The position numbers and the translations under genes are program-made. Below are positions 14,557 through 22,496 of a stretch of DNA of 36,397 nucleotides, piece after piece (position 1 is the stretch's first letter; the number at the start of each line of letters is the position of its first letter). The stretch covers positions 1 through 36,397 of the forward strand of contig JABDGN010000009.1 in NCBI GenBank assembly GCA_013285995.1. Reading direction: 5' to 3'. This DNA is from Gammaproteobacteria bacterium. GTDB taxonomy: Bacteria; Pseudomonadota; Gammaproteobacteria; JABDGN01. The notes under the pieces were generated by a model. That model had not been told where the DNA came from. It searched no databases and saw nothing but the letters and a program-made list of their open reading frames with translations.

Positions 14557-15813
14557 ATGCAAACAACTAACTTCTCCCATCGCGTTATTCTGCCCGGCGT
14601 CATCGGTAATGTGCTGGAGATTTATGATTTCACTTTATACGGTTATTTCGCGCCAATTATGAGTGAATTATTTTTTCCGCATGCCGGTGTTGCCAACGGT
14701 TTATTATTTACTTTCGCGATTTTCGCAATCGGGTTTTTGATTCGGCCCTTAGGCTCTTTGTTGTTTGGGCATTTTGGGGATCGCTTTGGACGGCGTGCAA
14801 CGTTGGTGGTCAGCATCGTGGTCATGGCCTTGGCTACCAGCTTGATTGGTTTATTACCGACTTATCAACAAGTGGGCGCCTGGGCCGGAGGATTATTATT
14901 AATTTGTCGTTTATTTCAAGGTTTAGCGATGAGTGGTGAGTTTGTCGGTTCGATGGTTTATTTGGTGGAACATGCTCCCAGCAATCAGCGTGGGTTTTAT
15001 GGCAGCTTCGCACAATGTGGTACTTACCTCGGCATTTTAGTCGGTTCAGCAGTAGCCGCGTTAGTGATGCATAGTTTTTCAACCGTCACGTTGCATAGCT
15101 GGGGTTGGCGTATCCCTTTTTTATGTGGCATTTTATTAGGTGCGGTCGGTTTATATTTGCGGTTAAAAATGCCGGAAACACCGGTATTTTTAAAACTTAA
15201 ACAACAAAATAAAATTATTAAGTTACCCATTAAACAAGTTTTTAGCAAAGCGATTAAACCGATGCTGATTATTGTTGGGTTTAATTTTATGCCAGGCGTC
15301 GCGGCCTACACTTTATTTATTTATCTGGCAACTTATCTGACGACTTATTTAAAACTTTCTCTCGCTACAGCGCTGACTATTAACACCATCAATACGTGTA
15401 TCATCGCCGTATTATTACCCGCCTTTGGCGCCTTATCCGATAAAGTGGGACGCAAGATTATTTTATTGACGGCAGCCGCGTGCTTTACTGTATTTTCTTA
15501 TCCATTATTTTTATTGTTGCATGAAGCGACTTTTTTTACTGTGTGGCTCGCGCAAGCTTGCTTTGCCGTGTTGATCGCGGCAATGTTTGGGGCGCTGCCC
15601 GCTGCCATGGTGGAATTGTTAGATCCTAATATTCGTTATACTGCTAGCGCTTTTCCATTTAATTTGGCCAGCGCTTTATTTGGTGGCACAGCACCTGTAT
15701 TTGTCACTTTATTAATTACTCAAACAGGCTCAACCTTTGCGCCGGCTTGGTATATCATCGTGGCAAGTTTATTTACTTTGTGGGCAGTTAAAAATTGGCA
15801 AGCTAGGTATTGA
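14557..15813 (+). CDS. MFS transporter, metabolite:H+ symporter (MHS/ProP-like) family
   Basis: Inner-membrane symporter with about twelve helices and the MHS signature GHFGDRFGRRATLVVSIVVM near residues 69-88, followed by LPTYQQVG and LICRLFQGLAMSGEFVGSMVYLVEHA, characteristic of ProP/KgtP/ShiA relatives that carry betaine, proline or organic acids. Length 418 fits. The start is inside the tail of a repeat element and lacks a clear ribosome-binding site. First gene of an apparent operon with a PadR regulator starting 3 bases after its stop and two glycosyltransferases. Substrate cannot be assigned. Confidence 0.92.
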   Translation: MQTTNFSHRVILPGVIGNVLEIYDFTLYGYFAPIMSELFFPHAGVANGLLFTFAIFAIGFLIRPLGSLLFGHFGDRFGRRATLVVSIVVMALATSLIGLLPTYQQVGAWAGGLLLICRLFQGLAMSGEFVGSMVYLVEHAPSNQRGFYGSFAQCGTYLGILVGSAVAALVMHSFSTVTLHSWGWRIPFLCGILLGAVGLYLRLKMPETPVFLKLKQQNKIIKLPIKQVFSKAIKPMLIIVGFNFMPGVAAYTLFIYLATYLTTYLKLSLATALTINTINTCIIAVLLPAFGALSDKVGRKIILLTAAACFTVFSYPLFLLLHEATFFTVWLAQACFAVLIAAMFGALPAAMVELLDPNIRYTASAFPFNLASALFGGTAPVFVTLLITQTGSTFAPAWYIIVASLFTLWAVKNWQARY

Positions 15814-15815
15814 TT

Positions 15816-16349
15816 ATGTTATTAACTAAAAGCAGTTACGTTATTTTAGGCATGTTGAGTAAGCATCCTTTTTCCGGCTATGATTTAAAACAAAAGCTGA
15901 GCAAAGTGTCAGCGTTTTATTGGTCGGAAAGTAATGCGCAAATTTATCCCGTGTTAAAAAAATTGGAAGAGCAAAATTTAGTAAGCTCTTATTTGGATGA
16001 AACCAGTGGCGCACGCAACAAGCGCATTTTTTCGATTACTAAGCGTGGTTTGGCAGAATTAGTCGCTTGGTTAGAAGAAGATGAAATAGCTGAAGCCTAT
16101 CGCGAAGAATTTTTATTAAAATTTTCTTTAGGGCAGCATTTAAGCAAAGCCAAATTAGTGAAAAAGTTACAGCAATATCAACACAATAATATTGAAAAAT
16201 TGGCGCAAGTGAATGAAGTGATAGAGCATATTAAAGACGCCCACACTAACCGCGCCGATCAACGCTTTTTATTATTAACGTATGACAATATTAAAACCTT
16301 GTTGGAAGCGAAAATACAGTGGTGTCAGAAGGTATTAAAGGGGTTGTAG
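15816..16349 (+). CDS. PadR-family transcriptional regulator
   Basis: Winged-helix repressor of the PadR family, often responding to phenolics or antimicrobials. Residues 6-75 match the PadR DNA-binding domain (YVILGMLSKHPFSGYDLKQ, then AQIYPVLKKLEEQNLVSS and RIFSITKRGLAELVAWL), followed by a C-terminal helical domain like Vir_act_alpha_C used for dimerisation. I chose the ATG two bases after the MFS stop (177 residues) over a TTG at 15810. It sits in the middle of a transporter-glycosyltransferase operon and probably controls it. A plausible autoregulated site upstream was not identified. Confidence 0.93.
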   Translation: MLLTKSSYVILGMLSKHPFSGYDLKQKLSKVSAFYWSESNAQIYPVLKKLEEQNLVSSYLDETSGARNKRIFSITKRGLAELVAWLEEDEIAEAYREEFLLKFSLGQHLSKAKLVKKLQQYQHNNIEKLAQVNEVIEHIKDAHTNRADQRFLLLTYDNIKTLLEAKIQWCQKVLKGL

Positions 16350-16350
16350 T

Positions 16351-17688
16351 ATGCGCATTCTCATCGGAGTAATAGGTACGGGTGGAGATTTATATCCTTG
16401 CATCACGCTGGCAAAAGGTTTGCAAGCGCGCGGGCATGAAGTCATCATTATCAGCGGACAAGCTTATCGTGAAGCTGTTGAAGCGGCCGGTGTGTTGTTT
16501 CACGGCACGGGATTGGATGCCGCGAATATAAGAACATCACAGATCACTGATGCACGACCCTTGACGACTAAAGAAATATTGCAGGATGTTGCCGAGCGCA
16601 TGGTTAATTTGCCGTTCGCCCCTTTGCTTGATGCAGTGCAAGCTTTAGTGAATGATGATACTTTGCTGATGTATAACTTAGGGCTGCAACTTGCGGGTGG
16701 CAGTGCCAGCGAAAAATTTAATTTACCAGCTATTCATATTGATTTAGCCCCGATTGGTTTGCAAAGCAATGCTGAACCGCCGCGTGTTTCAGCCGATGAT
16801 GTGTTGTATAAAATACCCACTTTCCTACGCAAAATGGGCATTGTAACCTTCTTAACCAACACCGTCGGTCGTGCTTATTTCAAGCCGCTCGATAAATGGC
16901 GCGTGCAATATGGGTTGCCCAAAATCCCGGTTTGTCGTCGTTATGAATATATCAATAGTTTTGATATGCCAGAGCGCAAGCAAATTTTATGTTTATTTCC
17001 GGAGTGGTTTGCCAAGCCTATTCACAATTGGTCCGCTAATCGCTTGCCGTATGATTTACCGTTGCAGATCATTAAAACTACTGGTTTTATGTTGCCTCAG
17101 CAAGCTAGTCATCAAACTCTATCGCTCGAAGTAAAAGCTTTTCTGGAAAAATATCCGCGTCCTGTCTTGTTTACGTTCGGTACGGGTATGCTGTGGGATG
17201 GTATGAAAGATTTTTTTCAAGTGAGTGTCAATGCGTGTCAACAACTTAATTTACCGGTGATTTTGTTAAGCAGAAATTCAAACGATTTTCCTGCTGATTT
17301 ACCCGCGAATGTTTTGTGTGTTAATTTTCTTGGCTTGGAAACTTTATTACCGCAGGTGGGGTTAATTGTTTATCATGGCGGTGTTGGGACGATGGCTTGT
17401 GCCCTGGCGGCCCAAGTGCCACATTTGGTCGTGCCATTTCGCCATGATCAATTTGATAATGCCACTCGCATCTGTAATTTAGGCGTGGGTGATGAATTGG
17501 CAACGACTGATTACACGGTCGAAAACTTGGCCAACAAAATTGCTGCGCGTTTAAAAGATGCCAAACAAAACCCCGAAAAATACACGCGCCTTGCTGAGCT
17601 TACGCAGCAATCAGGTGGCGCTCATGCAGTAGAAAAGGCTTGCGATTTCGTTGAAAAATTTTATCGGGAATATAAACAAAAGACTTGA
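16351..17688 (+). CDS. UGT-like glycosyltransferase (GT1), copy 1
   Basis: GT-B glycosyltransferase of family GT1, the group that includes macrolide, sterol and flavonoid glucosyltransferases. The N terminus MRILIGVIGTGGDLYPCITLAKGLQARGHEV is the acceptor-domain start. The donor-binding C-terminal half has VYHGGVGTMACALAAQVPHLVVPF followed by DQFDNATRICNLGVG, the UGT signature with the conserved H-x-G-x-G-T and D-Q pair. Length 445. It begins one base after the padR stop, so translation is probably coupled. The acceptor is unknown; the PadR neighbour would fit glycosylation of a phenolic or an antibiotic. Confidence 0.92.
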   Translation: MRILIGVIGTGGDLYPCITLAKGLQARGHEVIIISGQAYREAVEAAGVLFHGTGLDAANIRTSQITDARPLTTKEILQDVAERMVNLPFAPLLDAVQALVNDDTLLMYNLGLQLAGGSASEKFNLPAIHIDLAPIGLQSNAEPPRVSADDVLYKIPTFLRKMGIVTFLTNTVGRAYFKPLDKWRVQYGLPKIPVCRRYEYINSFDMPERKQILCLFPEWFAKPIHNWSANRLPYDLPLQIIKTTGFMLPQQASHQTLSLEVKAFLEKYPRPVLFTFGTGMLWDGMKDFFQVSVNACQQLNLPVILLSRNSNDFPADLPANVLCVNFLGLETLLPQVGLIVYHGGVGTMACALAAQVPHLVVPFRHDQFDNATRICNLGVGDELATTDYTVENLANKIAARLKDAKQNPEKYTRLAELTQQSGGAHAVEKACDFVEKFYREYKQKT

Positions 17689-17697
17689 GAAAATAGT

Positions 17698-19044
17698 ATG
17701 CGCATACTCATCGGAGCAGCAGGCACGGGTGGGGATTTAGATCCTTTCATTACGCTGGGCCAAGGCTTACAAGCTCGCGGGCACGAAGTTATTATTATTA
17801 GTGGCGCAGCGTATCGCGAACGCGTTGAATTGGCGGGCCTGGCTTTTCATGCGGCCGCCCTCGATGCGGCTAACGCCAAAGTGGCAGAATATTTGGATGA
17901 AGATACGATTGTCGCCAAAAAAATGTTGCTCAACGTTGCTGATCGCATGGTGAATTTAGTATTCGCGCCATTTTTCGATGCAGTGGGCGTTTTAGCGAAC
18001 GATAATACTTTGCTCATCTATGGTTCGCTGTTGCAATTTGTGGGGGCTAGTGCCAGCGAAAAATTTAATTTACCCGCGATTTTTGTTAACTTAGCACCGA
18101 TTGGTTTTTTGAGTGCCTTGCGTCCGCCACGTGTTTCAGCCGATGACGCATTGAATAAAATTCCCGCCTTGATTCTCAAAACGCGTTTGTTGCCACACTT
18201 AATCAGTTTGTTTGTGATTGGACCTTATACTAAACCACTCAATCAATGGCGCGCTAAATATGGTTTGGCGCCGATTCGATTTTATCAATATAATAATTGG
18301 TCGCGTGCGTTCGATGTGCCTGATAAAAGACGCATGTTGTGTTTATTTCCCGCTTGGTTTGCCAAACCAATTCATGCGTGGTCTGTTAATCGCTTACCGG
18401 AAGATTTACCTTTAAACTCAATTGAAACCGCCGGTTTTATGCTGCACAGCCAAGCCAGCCATCAAACCTTAACACCAGAAATAAAACTCTTTCTTGAAAA
18501 ATATCCGCGCCCGGTGTTATTTACCTTTGGCACGGGCATGATTTGGGATGGCATGAAAAATTTTTTTCAAGTGAGTGTTGAAGCGTGTCAAAAATTAAAT
18601 TTGCCCGCGATTTTGTTAAGCAAAAATTCGCAAGATTTTCCGGATAATTTACCCGCGCATGTTTTATGTCTTAATTTTATTGCCTTGGAAACATTGCTGC
18701 CGCAAGTTTGTTTAATAGTGCATCATGTGGGAATTGGAACTCTGGCGCAAGCAATGGTCGCTAAAGTGCCGCAACTTGCGGTGCCATTTCGGTATGATCA
18801 ATTTGACAACGCTACCCGCCTTTGCAATTTAGGTGTGGGCGATGAATTATTACCTACTGATTACACGGTCGAAAATCTCGTCAATAAAATTGCCGCAGGT
18901 TTAAAAGATGCAGAAGCTCATCCCGAAAAATACGCACATCTTGCTGAGCTCACCCAGCAATCAGGCGGCGCTCATGCGGTAGAAAAGGCTTGCGATTTTA
19001 TTGAGAAATTTTATCGGGAGTATAAACTGAAAACCATAGTGTAA
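17698..19044 (+). CDS. UGT-like glycosyltransferase (GT1), copy 2
   Basis: Tandem paralogue of the preceding gene (448 residues), similar over the full length and probably from a local duplication. The signature differs: HHVGIGTLAQAMVAKVPQLAVPF, with Gly replaced by Val in the usual HHGG, while the following DQFDNATRLCNLGVG is intact. That change may alter donor binding. The middle region (residues about 150-230), which forms the acceptor pocket, is the most diverged, so the two enzymes probably use different acceptors. The spacing is 9 bases, within the same operon. Confidence 0.9.
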   Translation: MRILIGAAGTGGDLDPFITLGQGLQARGHEVIIISGAAYRERVELAGLAFHAAALDAANAKVAEYLDEDTIVAKKMLLNVADRMVNLVFAPFFDAVGVLANDNTLLIYGSLLQFVGASASEKFNLPAIFVNLAPIGFLSALRPPRVSADDALNKIPALILKTRLLPHLISLFVIGPYTKPLNQWRAKYGLAPIRFYQYNNWSRAFDVPDKRRMLCLFPAWFAKPIHAWSVNRLPEDLPLNSIETAGFMLHSQASHQTLTPEIKLFLEKYPRPVLFTFGTGMIWDGMKNFFQVSVEACQKLNLPAILLSKNSQDFPDNLPAHVLCLNFIALETLLPQVCLIVHHVGIGTLAQAMVAKVPQLAVPFRYDQFDNATRLCNLGVGDELLPTDYTVENLVNKIAAGLKDAEAHPEKYAHLAELTQQSGGAHAVEKACDFIEKFYREYKLKTIV

Positions 19045-19133
19045 TGAGTATGGCTATTTGGCAAACACATAAAACGCGCCAATGACATTGATCATGGTGG
19101 TGGTGAGGAAAGTTTTATATGTCTAAATCTTCG

Positions 19134-19622
19134 TTATTTAATCACACCACAGGCGATGCGCGCTCCTCCACCTCCCATCGGCGGATTGTCCGTATAATTA
19201 TCGCTCCCTTCATGAATCATAATAGAATGGTTCATAATTTCTTTAACGGTTAAGCGTGGCACTAACACTGGTAAAGTTGCTGTGCCATCTTGCTTAACAA
19301 TCAAGACCGGTAAATCTCCTAAGTGGCCCTTGCCATAGGGTCCTAAATGTTTACCTGTTTTGTGGGGATCCAAATGTCCGCCAGCTCCCATGCCATGCTC
19401 TGCACAACTGGGGTTAACATGAATATGAAAGCCATGTGTACCCGGTGGCAAATCTTTCAAAGCCGGCGTTAGTAACAAACCATATTTTGTATCAGTGGCG
19501 GTTACCGTTCCAATCGAAGTGGTACCATCACTGGTTAAATAGAGGGGAATCGTTACGCTCGCTGCAAAGGCCGCATTAATCAAACCACTGAGTAATAAAC
19601 ATAAGCAGAGTAATTTACGCAT
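19134..19622 (-). CDS. sodC: Periplasmic Cu/Zn superoxide dismutase
   Basis: Dismutates superoxide in the periplasm; in intracellular bacteria it helps against the phagocyte oxidative burst. The 162-residue product has a signal peptide (hydrophobic core CLCLLLSGLINAAFAA). Copper ligands lie in GFHIHVNPSC, zinc ligands in GGHLDPHKTGKHLGPYGKGH and HLGDLP, and the electrostatic loop ends GGGGARIACGVI with the disulfide Cys pair. I chose the ATG at 19622 because GGAG lies 6 bases before it; a longer frame from 19646 has no support. Monocistronic, opposite to the UGT operon. Confidence 0.96.
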   Translation of the reverse strand: MRKLLCLCLLLSGLINAAFAASVTIPLYLTSDGTTSIGTVTATDTKYGLLLTPALKDLPPGTHGFHIHVNPSCAEHGMGAGGHLDPHKTGKHLGPYGKGHLGDLPVLIVKQDGTATLPVLVPRLTVKEIMNHSIMIHEGSDNYTDNPPMGGGGARIACGVIK

Positions 19623-19716
19623 GATGAACTCCTTAATGGTGTACACGCTCTCATGATAAGCAATGCGCCAGCACTATTGTCTTGATTAATATCAAAAAAT
19701 GGTAACTCTTCAGTTT

Positions 19717-19827
19717 GTCATTCTCAGCAAGCGAAGCGCGGCTGGGAATCCAAGGTTTTCGTGGGCTATATGGTTCTTTTAAAATCATGGATCCCCGCCG
19801 CCTCGCTTCGCTCGTTGCGAGGATGAC
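19717..19827. repeat. TCATTCYC-type dispersed repeat between sodC and fumC
   Basis: Begins GTCATTCTCAGCAAGCGAAG, has GGGAATCCAAGGTT and GGATCCCCGC in the middle and ends GCGAGGATGAC, with complementary ends. The same architecture recurs at 27739-27895, 33911-34015 and 34656-34750. This type of about 100-160 bp palindromic repeat is widespread in proteobacterial genomes. Confidence 0.85.
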
Positions 19828-19874
19828 AGCGCTTTTTTTAAGCATCTAGGGAGTTACAAAACATGACAATTAGT

Positions 19875-21272
19875 TTACTTCGGCCCAATCATTTCCTCTG
19901 GCTTCACCGCTTGATCAAATTCTTCGGCGCTTAAATATTTCAAATCAATCGCCGCCTCTTTTAGCGTCGAGTGATGCACATGCGCGTGATGAGCGATTTG
20001 CGCGGATTTATCATAACCAATCACTGGACTTAGAGCGGTGACTAACATCAAAGAGTTATTGACATAATCTTTTAATTTATCGACATTGGCTTCAATACCG
20101 ACGGCACAAAATTCAGTGAAGCTGTGGCAAGAGTCGGCCATTAAATTGGCTGAGTGCAGCAAGTTAAAAATAATCACGGGTTTAAACACATTCAATTCAA
20201 AATTACCTTGTGAGCCAGCAAAACCAATCGCAGCATCGTTGCCAAATACTTGCGCGCACACCATCGTCATTGCTTCGCTTTGCGTGGGATTCACTTTGCC
20301 GGGCATAATCGAAGAGCCGGGTTCATTTTCCGGCAATGTCAATTCACCTAAACCGCAGCGTGGACCGGAGGCTAACCAGCGCACATCGTTGGCGATTTTC
20401 ATTAAAGAACACGCGAGTGTTTTTAGCGCGCCACTGGCCATCACTAACGCATCGTGTGCGGCAAGTGCGGCAAATTTATTGGGTGCGGAAACAAACGGCA
20501 AACCCGTTAAGTGCGCAATTTCTTTCGCGGCTTTTACAGCAAATTCTGGATGGGTGTTAATGCCGGTGCCGACTGCGGTGCCACCGATCGCAAGTTCATA
20601 AATATCCGGCAGCACCATTTCGATGCGTTTAATATCAGCATCGAGTTGTGCCACATAACCGGAAAATTCTTGGCCCAACGTTAAAGGTACTGCATCTTGC
20701 AAATGCGTGCGGCCGATTTTAATGAAGTCTTTAAACTCAATAGATTTTTTGTACAGTGCTGCGCGCAATTCTTTGATCGCTGGAATTAATTTGTGTACCA
20801 AGGTTTCTGCCGCCGCAATATGCATCGCAGTCGGGAAAGTATCGTTGGATGATTGCGACATGTTGACATGATCATTGGGGTGAATCGGATTTTTGCTACC
20901 GCGTTCACCACCGGCAATTTCAATCGCGCGATTAGAAATCACTTCATTGGCATTCATATTGGCTTGCGTGCCGCTGCCGGTTTGCCACACGTGCAGGGGA
21001 AATTCATCCGGCAATTTGCCGGCTAAAATATCATCGGCCGCTTGTTGAATGAGTTTGGCTTTATCGGCAGGCAATTTGCCTAAGCTGGCGTTGACGATGG
21101 ACGCGGCTTTTTTCAAAATCACTAAACCACGCACCACTTCGCGTGGAATTAAATCTTGTCCAATATTAAAATGGTGCAGCGAGCGCTCGGTTTGCGCGCC
21201 CCAGTAATGATCGGCAGGCACTTCAATTTTGCCCATGGAATCGGATTCGATGCGTTTTTTTAATTCTGACAT
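19875..21272 (-). CDS. fumC: Class II fumarate hydratase
   Basis: Iron-independent, oxidation-stable fumarase of the TCA cycle, interconverting fumarate and malate in the cytosol. The 465-residue product shows the superfamily signature [13 protein letters not shown] near residue 318, the active-site region [17 protein letters not shown] near 130 and [14 protein letters not shown] near 99. The N terminus [31 protein letters not shown] is typical of FumC. A GAGGA site lies 8 bases before the ATG. Upstream is a GC-rich hairpin repeat that separates it from the response regulator. Confidence 0.97.
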   Translation of the reverse strand: MSELKKRIESDSMGKIEVPADHYWGAQTERSLHHFNIGQDLIPREVVRGLVILKKAASIVNASLGKLPADKAKLIQQAADDILAGKLPDEFPLHVWQTGSGTQANMNANEVISNRAIEIAGGERGSKNPIHPNDHVNMSQSSNDTFPTAMHIAAAETLVHKLIPAIKELRAALYKKSIEFKDFIKIGRTHLQDAVPLTLGQEFSGYVAQLDADIKRIEMVLPDIYELAIGGTAVGTGINTHPEFAVKAAKEIAHLTGLPFVSAPNKFAALAAHDALVMASGALKTLACSLMKIANDVRWLASGPRCGLGELTLPENEPGSSIMPGKVNPTQSEAMTMVCAQVFGNDAAIGFAGSQGNFELNVFKPVIIFNLLHSANLMADSCHSFTEFCAVGIEANVDKLKDYVNNSLMLVTALSPVIGYDKSAQIAHHAHVHHSTLKEAAIDLKYLSAEEFDQAVKPEEMIGPK

Positions 21273-21296
21273 TTTATTTTTCCTCTTTGTTTACTT

Positions 21297-21347
21297 TGTA
21301 GGGGCGGGTCGTGACCCGCCCGCGGGACGCTCGCGAGCGTCCCCTAC
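21297..21347. repeat. GC-rich double hairpin (GGGGCGGG type) between the response regulator and fumC
   Basis: TGTAGGGGCGGGTCGTGACCCGCCC followed by GGGACGCTCGCGAGCGTCCC: two palindromes back to back with complementary ends GTAGGGG and CCCCTAC. It fills the gap between two minus-strand genes and lacks a T-run. Confidence 0.8.
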
Positions 21348-21353
21348 ATAAAA

Positions 21354-22328
21354 CTATTCCGATCGATACTTCCGCCAAGTACTAATCTTTTCGGCTTTCA
21401 ATTCCGAACTTCTAAAATTTTCAATTTTGGCGTAATAAACTTCTTCCTCTGCCAGGCTTAATTTTTCCATCGGGTAGAGGCAATCTTGCCAATTTTTGCC
21501 ATTAAAATCGCCGAAGAAAAATAACATATGCGTTTTAGCGCGCAAACATTTGAGTATCTCTTCAGGAATATCATCGTTTTCTTCGACGAATTCAATATAG
21601 CCTGCAATTTCGCTGGCTGATTTCACGATAAAAGCATGTACATGACCTTTACCATCCAGCATTAAATAACTGCCCGAGGGTTCAATCAAATAATATTCAC
21701 GACAATTTTTTGCGCGCAAGGTTTTTTCAAATAGTTCTAAAAATAACGAGTCGCGCAAATAAGGGGCTTTTTTCTCAATCAGCGCCATGCCATCACGCGT
21801 GACGTTATAAAAATATTCTTGTTGTAATTCACAAATATATTGTAATAGCACTACATCTTGATCGGCATTTTTTTTAATATAGCGATCGATAATGCCTTTG
21901 TTGAATGCTTCGACGGCTAAGTTTTGATCAGCATCGCCGGTGAGCAGAATTTTTTTGTAGGGCAGGTGATTTAATTTTTCACACAACTCTAAGCCTTTCA
22001 TTTTCGGCATGGTGTAATCGATAACGAGCACACCCACTTCGGCAAAACGTTTAGCGTGATACATCAATTGATAAATTTTGGTTAAATCAAAACTGGTGAC
22101 TAATTTATTGGCTTCCTGGATATCTTCTTCGCGCAAATTATTGAGCACATTATCGCGCGCCATAGAAGAGTATTGGGCTAATTTTTGTAGGGCAACTAAA
22201 GGTTGGCTGAAGGTTTGGCAAAAATTATCTTCTGCTTCTAAGCGGAGTTTCAAACTATTGAGAAACAACTCATCATCATCAATCAAAGCGACCGTGGTGG
22301 GAAAAAAATAGGGTAGTAGATGTTTCAT
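21354..22328 (-). CDS. Atypical response regulator with expanded receiver domain
   Basis: Residues 11-160 form a CheY-like receiver: acidic cluster DDD at 17-19, phospho-acceptor Asp104 in VLVIDYTMPKMKG, Thr near 130 in ILLTGD and Lys near 152-153. About 50 extra residues lie between the second strand and the phospho-acceptor strand, far more than in normal receivers. The C-terminal 160 residues have no DNA-binding motif I recognise; they contain YLIEPSGSYLMLD and FIVKSASEIAGYIEFVEE, which look like a sensory or enzymatic alpha/beta domain. The long-receiver plus non-DNA-binding layout recalls LqsR of Legionella, but that is an impression. Start ATG 22328; a TTG at 22343 is also in frame. It follows the kinase in the same direction, across a hairpin repeat, and is the likely partner. 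Confidence 0.8.
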   Translation of the reverse strand: MKHLLPYFFPTTVALIDDDELFLNSLKLRLEAEDNFCQTFSQPLVALQKLAQYSSMARDNVLNNLREEDIQEANKLVTSFDLTKIYQLMYHAKRFAEVGVLVIDYTMPKMKGLELCEKLNHLPYKKILLTGDADQNLAVEAFNKGIIDRYIKKNADQDVVLLQYICELQQEYFYNVTRDGMALIEKKAPYLRDSLFLELFEKTLRAKNCREYYLIEPSGSYLMLDGKGHVHAFIVKSASEIAGYIEFVEENDDIPEEILKCLRAKTHMLFFFGDFNGKNWQDCLYPMEKLSLAEEEVYYAKIENFRSSELKAEKISTWRKYRSE

Positions 22329-22374
22329 GATGGTGTTTCTCAAACTGAGTTAATTACTCCATTAAACCAAAAAC

Positions 22375-22496
22375 GTCGGCTTCCTTGTAGGGGCGGGGCT
22401 TGACCCGCCCGCATTAAACGGAACGAATAAGCCGATAACAAATATCGGTTTACTTTTCGGGCGGGTCAAGCCCCGCCCCTACATGCGTCAACCTAC
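22375..22496. repeat. GTCGGCTT-type element with perfect 24-base GGGGCGGG inverted repeat
   Basis: Arms 22387-22410 and 22459-22482 are perfect complements (GGGGCGGGGCTTGACCCGCC core) around a 48-base loop that itself holds a CCGATA...TATCGG stem. The outer ends ACGTCGGCTT and GCGTCAACCTAC are decayed GTCGGCTT ends. It overlaps the stop region of the kinase gene and lies between kinase and response regulator. Confidence 0.85.

Noticed and set aside
20086-20601. 171-residue ORF antisense to fumC
   Set aside because: Opposite strand of a highly conserved enzyme gene; no ribosome-binding site or family resemblance.
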